Shown here piece after piece: positions 14,046-21,912 of a stretch of DNA of 64,000 nt. The translations under genes and the position numbers were made by a program. Positions within the stretch are counted from its first letter, which is position 1; each line of letters begins with the position of its first letter. The stretch comes from a virus: the IMG/VR virus record IMGVR_UViG_3300025921_000002, positions 1 to 64,000 of that record. One strand, given 5' to 3'. The notes beneath the pieces were generated by a model, which did not search any database, was not told where the DNA came from, and was given only the letters and a program-made list of their open reading frames with translations.

Positions 14046-14236
14046 CCTTTAGAGAAATAGAGAACGGCTTTAAAGACCAACTGACCGAGTGTAACGTGAA
14101 CGAAACGTTCTATTTGTTACACCACACCGCCCGTCAGTCTAACCATAAACATCTGAACTTCGTACAGACAGAAGAACTGCTTGACCTTTTTATGAAAGTC
14201 TGGAAGGAAATAAAAAAAGGCCACCCAACGGGATAG
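14042..14236 (+). CDS. Hypothetical protein, 64 residues
   Basis: Helical, His-rich middle (LLHHTARQSNHKHLNF). Last gene of this plus block, 12 bases from the end of the convergent gene at 14249. No family recognised. Confidence 0.6.
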   Translation: MTFREIENGFKDQLTECNVNETFYLLHHTARQSNHKHLNFVQTEELLDLFMKVWKEIKKGHPTG

Positions 14237-14248
14237 CCTAATTTCACC

Positions 14249-14500
14249 TTACGAACCGCTAACAAGTGTAGATACAGACTCATTTACAAGGTACACATGG
14301 CTAATGCCTGAATTATTTTCAAAGTCATTAGTGTGAACGGCTGTGTTAATGCCCTGTGAAGCTGCCGGGTAACCGTGCTTTTGGTTTGTAGTAGCCGCCA
14401 CTGCGAACTTGATCTGGTCGCCGGGGATAGCATACGTTGCTGATGGGGACAGGTTTGTGCTGTCTTTGGTGAATACGCTCACCGAAATAAGTTGTGCCAT
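14249..14500 (-). CDS. Small beta-rich protein, possibly virion-associated
   Basis: 83 residues beginning MAQLISVSVFTKDSTNLSP, with Ser/Thr-rich strands and little charge. The composition is like the small structural protein at 46582 rather than the early proteins, but there is no clear homology. A single minus gene between two plus blocks, it has its own divergent promoter at 14547-14575. Confidence 0.6.
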   Translation of the reverse strand: MAQLISVSVFTKDSTNLSPSATYAIPGDQIKFAVAATTNQKHGYPAASQGINTAVHTNDFENNSGISHVYLVNESVSTLVSGS

Positions 14501-14546
14501 TTGGAATCGTTAAAAGAAGTCTTAAAAATTAATCGTTAATTACTTG

Positions 14547-14575
14547 TAAATGTAATTATTATTTGCTTATGTCAA
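14547..14575 (-). promoter_or_regulatory. Promoter for the gene at 14500 (minus)
   Basis: Minus strand TTG (14575-14573), 18 bases, TACATTTA (14554-14547). It interleaves with the rightward promoter at 14562-14593, so the two probably compete. Confidence 0.5.
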
Positions 14576-14593
14576 GTACTCTTTTTACCTTTA
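14562..14593 (+). promoter_or_regulatory. Promoter of the 14.6-21.9 kb plus operon
   Basis: TTTG (14562-14565), 20 bases, TACCTTTA (14586-14593), the same -7 as the early promoter at 587. It is the only strong promoter before the glycosyltransferase and terminase genes. Confidence 0.75.
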
Positions 14594-14614
14594 CTGACAG
14601 CAGAGTAATTTAGA

Positions 14615-14710
14615 ATGAAACAAGAAATCAAAAACTTCCCGGCAGACCGTCATTCGTTAGTAGATTACTCTGCGGTAAACTCGTCGTTTGTGTCTGACCG
14701 GGTTTTTTAA
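14615..14710 (+). CDS. Small peptide, 31 residues
   Basis: ATG 14615, about 20 bases after the promoter, reading MKQEIKNFPADRHSLVDY and on to a TAA. It could be a true peptide or an upstream leader reading frame for the gene at 14721. Low support. Confidence 0.35.
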   Translation: MKQEIKNFPADRHSLVDYSAVNSSFVSDRVF

Positions 14711-14720
14711 TTTAAACGCT

Positions 14721-15101
14721 ATGAAATATACAGACGGAGTTGATTTAAAGGACCTGAAAAACATTTTAGCAGGAATGGGCATTCCATATAGCCCTGAAAG
14801 TTCAGCAATAGCCCAAAAGGCAATTAAAGAACATCCCGATGAAGAAGTAGCAGGCGCTATAATGCGATATACTAACTTATTTGAAACCATACCCGGAATT
14901 AAAAGAGAAATGGAAGAAACAGAAGAACAACTACCCTTTAAAGGAATATGCCTTTCAATGGTATTGGATGCCCGTATGCAGGCACTTGACTTAGCCAGAG
15001 AGTTAAACCAAGAAGGGGTTAACCTAAAAACAGCAGGTCAGGCAGAGATTTTGAGGGATGCAGAACAGATTTTTGGTTGGATGCTTAAAGATTTGCAGTA
15101 A
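14721..15101 (+). CDS. Hypothetical protein, 126 residues
   Basis: Start ATG 14721. An all-helical acidic protein with a middle segment KREMEETEEQLPFKGICLSM. It shares its last base with the glycosyltransferase gene. No family recognised. Confidence 0.65.
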   Translation: MKYTDGVDLKDLKNILAGMGIPYSPESSAIAQKAIKEHPDEEVAGAIMRYTNLFETIPGIKREMEETEEQLPFKGICLSMVLDARMQALDLARELNQEGVNLKTAGQAEILRDAEQIFGWMLKDLQ

Positions 15102-15871
15102 TGGCGCTGATTGTAATTTGCTGTTATGATACCGAAGAAAACGGGCGTTATGAATACACGGATGCAACATTGCGTTCACTTCAAAGAACAGTTGATTGGT
15201 CGAAACACAGATTGATAGTTGTTGATAATGGAAGTGATGAATCGTGCCGAGGAATAATCTTTAGGGGTGTAACGGCGATTGGAGCGAAATTAATTACACT
15301 TCCTGAAAATGTTGGAACAAGTAAAGGGCTGAACGAGGGTATGCGTCTAAGAAAAGAACATGAACACGTTTTGAAAGCAGACAACGATGTCGAATGGCTA
15401 TATCCTAATTGGCTTGATGAGTTAGAAGAAGCAATTGAGCGAGACCCGACAATTGGAATATTAGGTCTTAAACGCAAAGACCTTATCCAAAACCCATATC
15501 ATGAAAGCGAGCAATACCGAAGTGAATATAGGATGCTGCCACATGAACCGGGTCAGCGCTGGATAACCGTAGAAGCCACGGCAGATATTATGGGTACTTG
15601 TACTTTATTCAACTATCGATTAATTGACAAAATAGGAGGTAGCGCACAACCGAAATTATACGGCCTTGAAGATTGTCTCTATTGCCTTCGTTCGCATTTA
15701 GCAGGTTTTTATAATGCTTTCCTTCCTCACATTGAAATAAATCACCTTGACAGGGGAGATAACCCATACGTGCAGGTAAAACAAAGGCAGGCTGGCGAAG
15801 CATGGCCTATCTATCATGAATGGCACAAAGGATATATTGAAGGGACAAGACCATTATACGAAGAAATATGA
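15101..15871 (+). CDS. GT2-type glycosyltransferase
   Basis: 256 residues of GT-A fold. LIVICCYDTEENGR and RLIVVDNGSDES form the first nucleotide-binding strands, and VLKADNDVEWL at about residue 90 carries the D-x-D metal site. PENVGTSKGLNEGM is the usual GT2 helix. It should add a sugar from a nucleotide donor. With two other glycosyltransferases and two methyltransferases nearby, the likely target is a virion protein or host surface glycan. The end overlaps the next gene by 4 bases. Confidence 0.85.
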   Translation: MALIVICCYDTEENGRYEYTDATLRSLQRTVDWSKHRLIVVDNGSDESCRGIIFRGVTAIGAKLITLPENVGTSKGLNEGMRLRKEHEHVLKADNDVEWLYPNWLDELEEAIERDPTIGILGLKRKDLIQNPYHESEQYRSEYRMLPHEPGQRWITVEATADIMGTCTLFNYRLIDKIGGSAQPKLYGLEDCLYCLRSHLAGFYNAFLPHIEINHLDRGDNPYVQVKQRQAGEAWPIYHEWHKGYIEGTRPLYEEI

Positions 15872-16473
15872 TTTTAGGAGACAGCGCAGAGTATGAATAC
15901 CTTTCAGAAGCGGTAGCTTTAAGCAAAGATGTTGAGGGGATGTGCATAGAAATTGGTGTCCGGCGCGGTCTTGGTACTAAGACCATTATCGACGCTGTAA
16001 GGCAATATTGCCCACACAAAACCGTGGTTGCCGTAGACCCATACGGTTCAATACCATACGTTGGGCAAGAGCATATCGGTGAAATAAGGCTGGATTACGA
16101 TAATCCTATGAAGTTTGATTGCATGGTTGATTTATGGAATTATGTTCGTGAAAATCCTGTTAATTTCAGGCCGGAATGCCTTACTGATTATGAGTTTTTT
16201 GATAAGTACCATGACGGTGTACCGAAGTACGACATAGATATTGCAATAGAAAAACTGTATAGTATGGCGCATTTGGATGGGCCTCATAATTTTGAACACG
16301 TAAGTACAGAAATTGAATGGTTTAATCTACGAATGAACGGCGGTTCGGTAATTGTAATTGATGATGTGAGTCCAGAGTATATTGATATTAAGCCAGTAAA
16401 TGAACTGCTTGATTTTTTGGGATGGGATTTGGTAAAAGAAGGTAACAAGAAAAATCTTTATGTTAAACGGTAA
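15868..16473 (+). CDS. Class I SAM-dependent methyltransferase-like protein
   Basis: 201 residues. GMCIEIGVRRGLGTKTII is the motif I loop, KTVVAVDPYGS supplies the acidic residue binding SAM ribose, and MAHLDGPHNFEHVSTEIEW followed by GGSVIVIDDV matches the Methyltransf_24/CmcI-like layout with a D-x-H-like metal site. Likely a sugar O-methyltransferase acting with the neighbouring glycosyltransferases. The last 14 bases overlap the homing endonuclease gene, suggesting insertion there. Confidence 0.75.
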   Translation: MILGDSAEYEYLSEAVALSKDVEGMCIEIGVRRGLGTKTIIDAVRQYCPHKTVVAVDPYGSIPYVGQEHIGEIRLDYDNPMKFDCMVDLWNYVRENPVNFRPECLTDYEFFDKYHDGVPKYDIDIAIEKLYSMAHLDGPHNFEHVSTEIEWFNLRMNGGSVIVIDDVSPEYIDIKPVNELLDFLGWDLVKEGNKKNLYVKR

Positions 16474-17320
16474 ACAGATAGCCTTTTTAAAAAAAGCCAA
16501 AGAACTAAAAGGATGTGGGGTTTATGAAATTTGGTCACCATCAAATAAGGTTTATATAGGGCAGACGACTAACTTTTTCAAAAGGTTTATGTCTTATTTT
16601 TCCATGCAATGCAAAGCGCAAAGAAAGTTATATAATTCATTTTTGAAATACGGAGCGGATAAGCATGACTTTAAAATTGTTTTAGTTGAATATACTTGGC
16701 GCTACGATCAAAAAAGACTTGATGAAACCGAGCAGAGATTAATGGATTTTTATAGAAACCACGACTATGAATTATTAAATCTAAGAGAGGCTGGACATAG
16801 GGGTAAATTTAGTGAAGATAGCAAGCAGAGGCTTAGTGAAGTAAAAAAAGGTAAAAGATTAGGTGAAGATAACCCCAATTGGGGTAAGGGTTGTTTTGGT
16901 GAGGCTAACGGAATGTTTGGGAAGAACCATTCGGCTAAATCGAGACAAAAAATACTTGATACAAAATTAGAAAGATACGGCGAAGTTTGGGCTAAAAATG
17001 CAGCATTAGCCGAGGAAAAGAGACTTGAATCTATAAAAAACTGGAAGAACAAGGTAAGTAAAAACATGACCGGCTCTAAACCAACGCCACGAAAGGTTGT
17101 CCAGCTTTCCGAATCCGGTGAATATATAAATCTATTTGATAGTATGTATAAAGCTGCTACTGCAATTGAAATACATCCTTCTCATATATCAAAAAGCGTC
17201 CGCAAAAACAAGTTTGCGCCTACAACCCGATTTAGATTTATGTACAAGGAGGTATATGAAGATTTAGTAATAACTAAGTTATTTATTGAAACCGGACTAA
17301 TTCATCATATAGCCCTATGA
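16460..17320 (+). CDS. GIY-YIG homing endonuclease with NUMOD repeats
   Basis: 286 residues. GVYEIW...VYIGQTTNFFKRF (residues 20-43) is the catalytic GIY-YIG motif with its Arg; the DETEQRLMDFY helix supplies Glu. From about residue 110 come NUMOD3-type repeats (FSEDSKQRLSEVKKG, NPNWGKG, NGMFGKNHS), and near the C-terminus a NUMOD1-like helix-turn-helix (YKAATAIEIHPSHISKSVR) for target binding. Its free-standing position inside a sugar-modification operon, overlapping both neighbours, fits mobile insertion. Confidence 0.9.
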   Translation: MLNGKQIAFLKKAKELKGCGVYEIWSPSNKVYIGQTTNFFKRFMSYFSMQCKAQRKLYNSFLKYGADKHDFKIVLVEYTWRYDQKRLDETEQRLMDFYRNHDYELLNLREAGHRGKFSEDSKQRLSEVKKGKRLGEDNPNWGKGCFGEANGMFGKNHSAKSRQKILDTKLERYGEVWAKNAALAEEKRLESIKNWKNKVSKNMTGSKPTPRKVVQLSESGEYINLFDSMYKAATAIEIHPSHISKSVRKNKFAPTTRFRFMYKEVYEDLVITKLFIETGLIHHIAL

Positions 17321-17976
17321 ACATCAAACTCATAACCGTAACGTCACATCCTGAATTAGCAGAGAACCTAATCAAGTCAGCCACTAAACACGGTTGGGAT
17401 TTAGAGGTAATTAAAGTTGATTGGAAAGGATTTGGGACAAAGCTAATCGCCACGTACGAATACTTAAAAGCACATCCAGAAGTTGAGCAGTTTGTTTTTG
17501 CAGATGCTTTCGATGTTGTTGTTTTGGGAACCCCACAAGAGTTTGAAGAAAAAATACCTAATATAAATAAAATTTGGCTATCCACTGAAAAGGGTTTGTG
17601 GCCTCCGATTTTAGAACCGTACAGAAAATTATATGTAAGTCCATTTACGGATTTTAAGTTCGTTAATAGCGGGTGTTACTATTCTCCCTCAAAGCGATTC
17701 ATAGATTTGTTTGATACTTTTGAACCCAAACAAGAAACAGATGACCAGTTTTGGTTTAATTTGGCTTATCTATTTTCAACTTACGGAAAGCATCAGTATT
17801 TTAACTCAATAGGAATAGATGAGAATCAAATGCTATTTAATTCTCACAGCCATATGGCAGAAGGTGAATACGGCTATGAAAATAACAGAGTTCAGATACT
17901 TGGAAACGAACCGATATTTATTCATTTTAACGGCAAAACAATAGACCTAATATTTAACGAAAGGATAAAGATATGA
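17317..17976 (+). CDS. PLOD-like glycosyltransferase
   Basis: 219 residues. FVFADAFDVVVLG has the D-x-x-D metal site of the glycosyltransferase domain of procollagen galactosyl/lysyl hydroxylase enzymes, and VNSGCYYSPS, ETDDQFWFN and a late DENQMLFNS follow in the family order. It probably transfers a sugar in the phage or host surface modification pathway. The start overlaps the homing endonuclease stop. Confidence 0.8.
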   Translation: MNIKLITVTSHPELAENLIKSATKHGWDLEVIKVDWKGFGTKLIATYEYLKAHPEVEQFVFADAFDVVVLGTPQEFEEKIPNINKIWLSTEKGLWPPILEPYRKLYVSPFTDFKFVNSGCYYSPSKRFIDLFDTFEPKQETDDQFWFNLAYLFSTYGKHQYFNSIGIDENQMLFNSHSHMAEGEYGYENNRVQILGNEPIFIHFNGKTIDLIFNERIKI

Positions 17977-18131
17977 AACGTTTTTTAATAAGTTTTTCTT
18001 ATGCTCTATTATTCGCAATTTTAGCCGTAATTCTATTTAAAAGATTCGATATGGGTCAATTTTTAATGGGATGGATGTCTTGTGTTGTTTTTTATACCGC
18101 GTATTCTGTAACTAAAGAGATTTTAGCATGA
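17973..18131 (+). CDS. Small membrane protein, 52 residues
   Basis: Two transmembrane helices (SYALLFAILAVILF and GWMSCVVFYTAYS) separated by a short basic loop. ATGA overlaps on both sides show it is a coupled operon member. No family; possibly a membrane anchor for the sugar enzymes. Confidence 0.65.
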   Translation: MKRFLISFSYALLFAILAVILFKRFDMGQFLMGWMSCVVFYTAYSVTKEILA

Positions 18132-18826
18132 ACCTACAACAATTGAAAGACGAATGGGCTAATGTGCCGGAGTTTCATAAAGCTATCCATGAAAGTTTCT
18201 GCGACTTTGTTAACGCTGACGAAAAGTTAAAGCGGCATCGTGATTGGGTAGAAACTAATATGTGGGGTTTTGGAGAACGTAGTTTTTGGTGGTTGTGGAA
18301 AATAATCTGTGATGAACTGCCTGAACATGCCGATGTATTGGAAGTAGGAGTTTTTAGAGCCGCGACACTATCCGTAATTGGTATGCTACGCTCTGATATA
18401 TCCTTAACAGGTGTTACGCCATTAAACACAGCCGGAGACGTTTGGGAAAGCGACTATAGGGCAGACATAGACAAGATTTTTGACCTGTTCAACAAAGTAA
18501 GACCAACAATCATTCAAGGATATAGCCAAGAGGAAAGGGTTATTGAAATGGCGAGGCTACTTTCGCCTTATGATGTAGTTTATCTGGATGGAGATCATAG
18601 CTTTGATGGAACTTTAGCCGACTTTAACAACTACGCACCAATGGTAAAGGTAGGTGGCTACTTGGTCGTAGACGACTGCAACAACGATTTAAATTTCCCA
18701 CCACAGGGTTTTTTCACAGGTATCCAAACGGTCACAGATGCTAAGTTAAAGTGGCTTGAAACACAAACGGACTTTGAATTTACCGCAAGTTGTGTTCACA
18801 TTTCAATATTTAGGAGGATAAAATGA
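18128..18826 (+). CDS. Methyltransferase (Methyltransf_24-like)
   Basis: 232 residues. HADVLEVGVFRAATLSVIG is motif I, and YDVVYLDGDHSFDGTLADF with GGYLVVDDCNN is the D-x-x-H/DD metal site region of class I O-methyltransferases of the Methyltransf_24 type. Likely methylates a sugar added by neighbouring glycosyltransferases. The end overlaps the lipoprotein gene by 4 bases. Confidence 0.8.
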   Translation: MNLQQLKDEWANVPEFHKAIHESFCDFVNADEKLKRHRDWVETNMWGFGERSFWWLWKIICDELPEHADVLEVGVFRAATLSVIGMLRSDISLTGVTPLNTAGDVWESDYRADIDKIFDLFNKVRPTIIQGYSQEERVIEMARLLSPYDVVYLDGDHSFDGTLADFNNYAPMVKVGGYLVVDDCNNDLNFPPQGFFTGIQTVTDAKLKWLETQTDFEFTASCVHISIFRRIK

Positions 18827-19095
18827 TAAAGCTAATTTTATTATGGCTCGTAGCTGGATTGCTAATGTCCATATTCAGTTGTAAGAAACAGAATGCTTGC
18901 GAGGTTGGCGACACCTGCTTGGTCAAGAAGCATATTTTCAATGATGGCGCTTATCAGCCACATTCATCATTAAAGGCTTTAAAAATCAACAAAAAATATA
19001 CCGAGTTGTGGGGTAAGACCTATTTAGATTGTTCTGATAGCCGGGACACCATTTGGAATTTTCCGCAGGAAGATTTATACAAAGTTGGAGAATGA
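18823..19095 (+). CDS. Predicted lipoprotein, 90 residues
   Basis: N-terminal signal LILLWLVAGLLMSIFSC ending in a lipobox Cys at about residue 20, then KKQNACEVGDTC. The mature part has four further Cys. Phage lipoproteins of this type often block superinfection or receptor binding (as T5 Llp does); that role is inferred. Coupled to both neighbours by ATGA overlaps. Confidence 0.75.
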   Translation: MIKLILLWLVAGLLMSIFSCKKQNACEVGDTCLVKKHIFNDGAYQPHSSLKALKINKKYTELWGKTYLDCSDSRDTIWNFPQEDLYKVGE

Positions 19096-19238
19096 GGAAT
19101 CAACAGGCAAGACTTAACTTTTTAATCCGGGAACGAGAAATCGTTTTAAGGGATAACCCTCAATTAAAAGACACACCCATAGTAATAATACATGATATGA
19201 GAATAGAAGCATTGGAAAGGTTCTTGGGGCTAAGATGA
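19092..19238 (+). CDS. Hypothetical protein, 48 residues
   Basis: Start ATG 19092 overlaps the lipoprotein stop. Helical and charged (LIREREIVLRDNPQLKD). No family recognised. Confidence 0.55.
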   Translation: MRNQQARLNFLIREREIVLRDNPQLKDTPIVIIHDMRIEALERFLGLR

Positions 19239-20212
19239 GAAAGAAAATACTTTATTACCCGTTGGAGAAACGTGATTCGACCTCGTGGTGGCGGGTAGTG
19301 GGAATACTACCATTCATTTATCACGAAGATATTGATTTATGCGATATATCTGACACCAAAATATTTGATTGGACGGTTTTTTCAGGCGCTTCTGCATTAC
19401 TAATTCAGCGTCCATTTGCCCAAGACCATTTAACGGTCATTATGGGTGCTAAAAATTCAGGATTAAAAATAATTACTGACTATGACGATGATTTAACGTG
19501 TGTAGATATGTTCAACCCCACGCATCAACTTTATCAGCAATTTCAAAATACTTTAAAAGAATGTTTAAAGCTGTCAGATGAGGTTTGGGTTTCTACACAG
19601 GCTATTTTTGATAGCTACAAACAGTACAATTCTAATATACATATAATTCCTAATGCCCACAATGATTATTTTATGCCAGTTAGCAAAAAAAGGGCATTTA
19701 ATATGGATTCAAGGAAGGTTTTTTGGCGTGGAGGAATGTCACATTCGGCAGATGTGCTTGAAAAAGCCGATGAATTAATTAAAATTATTAATGAAAACCC
19801 TAACTGGGATTTTAATTTTTGTGGAAGCCGTTTTGAATATATTGAAATGCGTACAGGGGATAATCACAACATAGTTCAATATATGAGTATGTTAGAGTTT
19901 TTCAGGTATTTTAATAGTGAAAATCCCAACATTACTATTTTCCCATTAAGAACAACCCCGTTTAATAGGGCAAAAAGTAATATAAGCTGGATGGAGGCGA
20001 CTTACGCAGGCTCTTCGTTTTTTGGAAATACCGATTTACCTGAATTTAATCAAAGTGGCGTATACCCAATATCAACACTCCCCGATTATGTAGGCAAAGA
20101 CAGGCATGAAGCATTAGCTTATGCTAATAAAATTTCATGGGAACTTATTTGCGATACGCTTTTACTTTCCAACATAAACAAAATAAGACTGAACCGCCTA
20201 TTGGAGATATGA
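19235..20212 (+). CDS. GT-B-fold glycosyltransferase-like protein
   Basis: 325 residues. The N-terminal part has a Rossmann-like start and ALLIQRPFAQDH, then LKIITDYDDDLTCVD, DEVWVSTQ and IHIIPNAHND; the C-terminal domain has VFWRGGMSHSADVLEKADEL and ISWMEATYAGSSFFGN, placed like the donor-binding E-x-x-x-x-G/A segment of GT4-type enzymes. Probably the third sugar transferase of this module. Exact sugar unknown. Confidence 0.7.
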   Translation: MRKKILYYPLEKRDSTSWWRVVGILPFIYHEDIDLCDISDTKIFDWTVFSGASALLIQRPFAQDHLTVIMGAKNSGLKIITDYDDDLTCVDMFNPTHQLYQQFQNTLKECLKLSDEVWVSTQAIFDSYKQYNSNIHIIPNAHNDYFMPVSKKRAFNMDSRKVFWRGGMSHSADVLEKADELIKIINENPNWDFNFCGSRFEYIEMRTGDNHNIVQYMSMLEFFRYFNSENPNITIFPLRTTPFNRAKSNISWMEATYAGSSFFGNTDLPEFNQSGVYPISTLPDYVGKDRHEALAYANKISWELICDTLLLSNINKIRLNRLLEI

Positions 20213-20775
20213 GAGATAAGGCTACCCGTGAACGGATTGAAAGACTCAAGCAGGAGATTTTAGATTTAAAGGCGGAAGTTAAACGTTTAAAAACAAAGCC
20301 ACACGGCCGCCCACGTAAGCCTGTTAAAGAAATAAGGCTAACCAAGAGCTTATCAACGTTGAAGCGAAAGATAAAAGAAGTACGGGAGCGTAAACCCCTT
20401 AAAATAGTCAAAGAGGTAGTTACCGATGCAAAGCTAATAGCTGACCTTAAAAAAGCAGAGCAGAAACTTGAAAATCAAGAAAAGTTCTATAAGTCACGAG
20501 AAACAGAAATAGCTTGGAAAGCCGTAAAAGCATGGGAGAGATTAGCAGAGCAAAAAATCACTACATTTGATGAACTGCGCCTGCTGAACATGGAAGGTAA
20601 CTTTTGGCTGCGTGACATAGGCATAAAAAGAGCGCAGTATTTAAAGTTTGCCAAGCCCTATTTGGAAGCTAACTATTTGAAGAAAAACGAAAAGGGTGGC
20701 AGTTATTACGTCACCTACTTTGGTAAGGAAAGATTACAGGAAATAATGAACCATATTTATAATGAAAGCATCTAA
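20209..20775 (+). CDS. Coiled-coil DNA-binding-like protein, possible small terminase
   Basis: 188 residues from ATG 20209. Residues 1-100 are a long basic coiled coil broken by HGRPRKPVKEI, an AT-hook-like segment. The C-terminal 80 residues (ELRLLNMEGNFWLRDIGIKR) look globular and helical. Three genes before the large terminase, it could be the small terminase subunit, but no family match was seen. Confidence 0.45.
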   Translation: MRDKATRERIERLKQEILDLKAEVKRLKTKPHGRPRKPVKEIRLTKSLSTLKRKIKEVRERKPLKIVKEVVTDAKLIADLKKAEQKLENQEKFYKSRETEIAWKAVKAWERLAEQKITTFDELRLLNMEGNFWLRDIGIKRAQYLKFAKPYLEANYLKKNEKGGSYYVTYFGKERLQEIMNHIYNESI

Positions 20776-21505
20776 AGGCACATACATCCTGTCAATCATT
20801 GACCACAAGAGCGAGTACGACTTAGGTGGTGTTACTATTCAAATTGAAAAGCAATACGAAAACAACCTGCGGGAGCGCAACCCACAATTAGGAAAAGTTG
20901 AAGGACTACCCGATGATAACTGGTTGAGCCTTGAAATAGGCGATACCATAGCCGTAAACCACTTTACTTTTTACGGGGATATAGGAAAAGACAAAAGTTT
21001 CACCCTGAAAGACCATTTCGAAATAGACGAAGTAAAGTATTTCCCCGCAAAAGCAAACCAGATGTTTTTCAGGTATAATGACGGCATTCCCGAACCGTTT
21101 GACGAGTACGTGCTTTGTGACTACTTCGAGGACGAGTATGAGAAATTTGGCCTATACCTGACCAGAAAAGGCATACGATGCACCCACGGAGAATATGCCG
21201 GACAGGAGGTCTACTGTCTTAAACACTCTATGTATGCTATTGAACTGGACAAGAAAGTATTCTACAAAGTCAGGAAAGACGAAATAGTGATGGTAGGCGA
21301 AGAATTAAGACCGGGATGGAATATTGTTCAGCCCTATCCTGAAACGTTCGTAGACATCATTGGATGGACTCCACCGAATAACCACAGGGCTAAGTGTATA
21401 AAAGGCGATTACGAAGGACAGGATATACAAGTGTTCCGAGGGCAAGGCGTAGAATATGAAGATTACAGGATTATAGACGAAGAAATGATATGTTTTGAAC
21501 TATGA
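20762..21505 (+). CDS. GroES-like co-chaperonin, tandem repeat (tentative)
   Basis: 247 residues. SLEIGDTIAVNHFTF resembles the GroES start of the beta barrel (GD.V..HHF), and two similar endings, YKVRKDEIVMV and YRIIDEEMICFEL, suggest two tandem co-chaperonin units. Phage GroES analogues (T4 gp31 type) help host GroEL fold capsid protein. Its place before terminase and capsid genes fits. The assignment rests on pattern only. Confidence 0.5.
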   Translation: MKASKGTYILSIIDHKSEYDLGGVTIQIEKQYENNLRERNPQLGKVEGLPDDNWLSLEIGDTIAVNHFTFYGDIGKDKSFTLKDHFEIDEVKYFPAKANQMFFRYNDGIPEPFDEYVLCDYFEDEYEKFGLYLTRKGIRCTHGEYAGQEVYCLKHSMYAIELDKKVFYKVRKDEIVMVGEELRPGWNIVQPYPETFVDIIGWTPPNNHRAKCIKGDYEGQDIQVFRGQGVEYEDYRIIDEEMICFEL

Positions 21506-21912
21506 ACAGACCCGATTTAAAAAAAGCAGATAAATCCACTTTGGATTACATAGAATACCTTGAGGGGTGTTTGAATGGCGTTGACGAGCTTTCGTTAGCA
21601 CTTCAATACGCTACCCATATCTTAGCAGGTGACATTTACAAGCTATGCGATGGTACTGGTATTGAAATGAAAGAAACCGATGAGGGCGTAGAGTACATCA
21701 ACCACCTGTCAATCCTTAAGGGAAGCCCAAAAGACAAAACTTTTGACCAATTAATGGATGTTTTTACTAACTTCGGAAGTAAAATAATGGCTGTTAACAA
21801 AAATAACAAGCCACAAGCCCAAGAAAAAGGCAAAATAGGTGTAAAACCGGGAGGAAACCCGTTTGAACACGTTATAACCGAGGTAAAAAGGAATGGCAAT
21901 CCAAGAATTTGA
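21502..21912 (+). CDS. Hypothetical protein before large terminase
   Basis: 136 residues, helical, with a Lys/Gly-rich tail (GKIGVKPGGNPFEHV). It overlaps the terminase start by 20 bases. It is an alternative candidate for the small terminase subunit. No family recognised. Confidence 0.6.
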   Translation: MNRPDLKKADKSTLDYIEYLEGCLNGVDELSLALQYATHILAGDIYKLCDGTGIEMKETDEGVEYINHLSILKGSPKDKTFDQLMDVFTNFGSKIMAVNKNNKPQAQEKGKIGVKPGGNPFEHVITEVKRNGNPRI

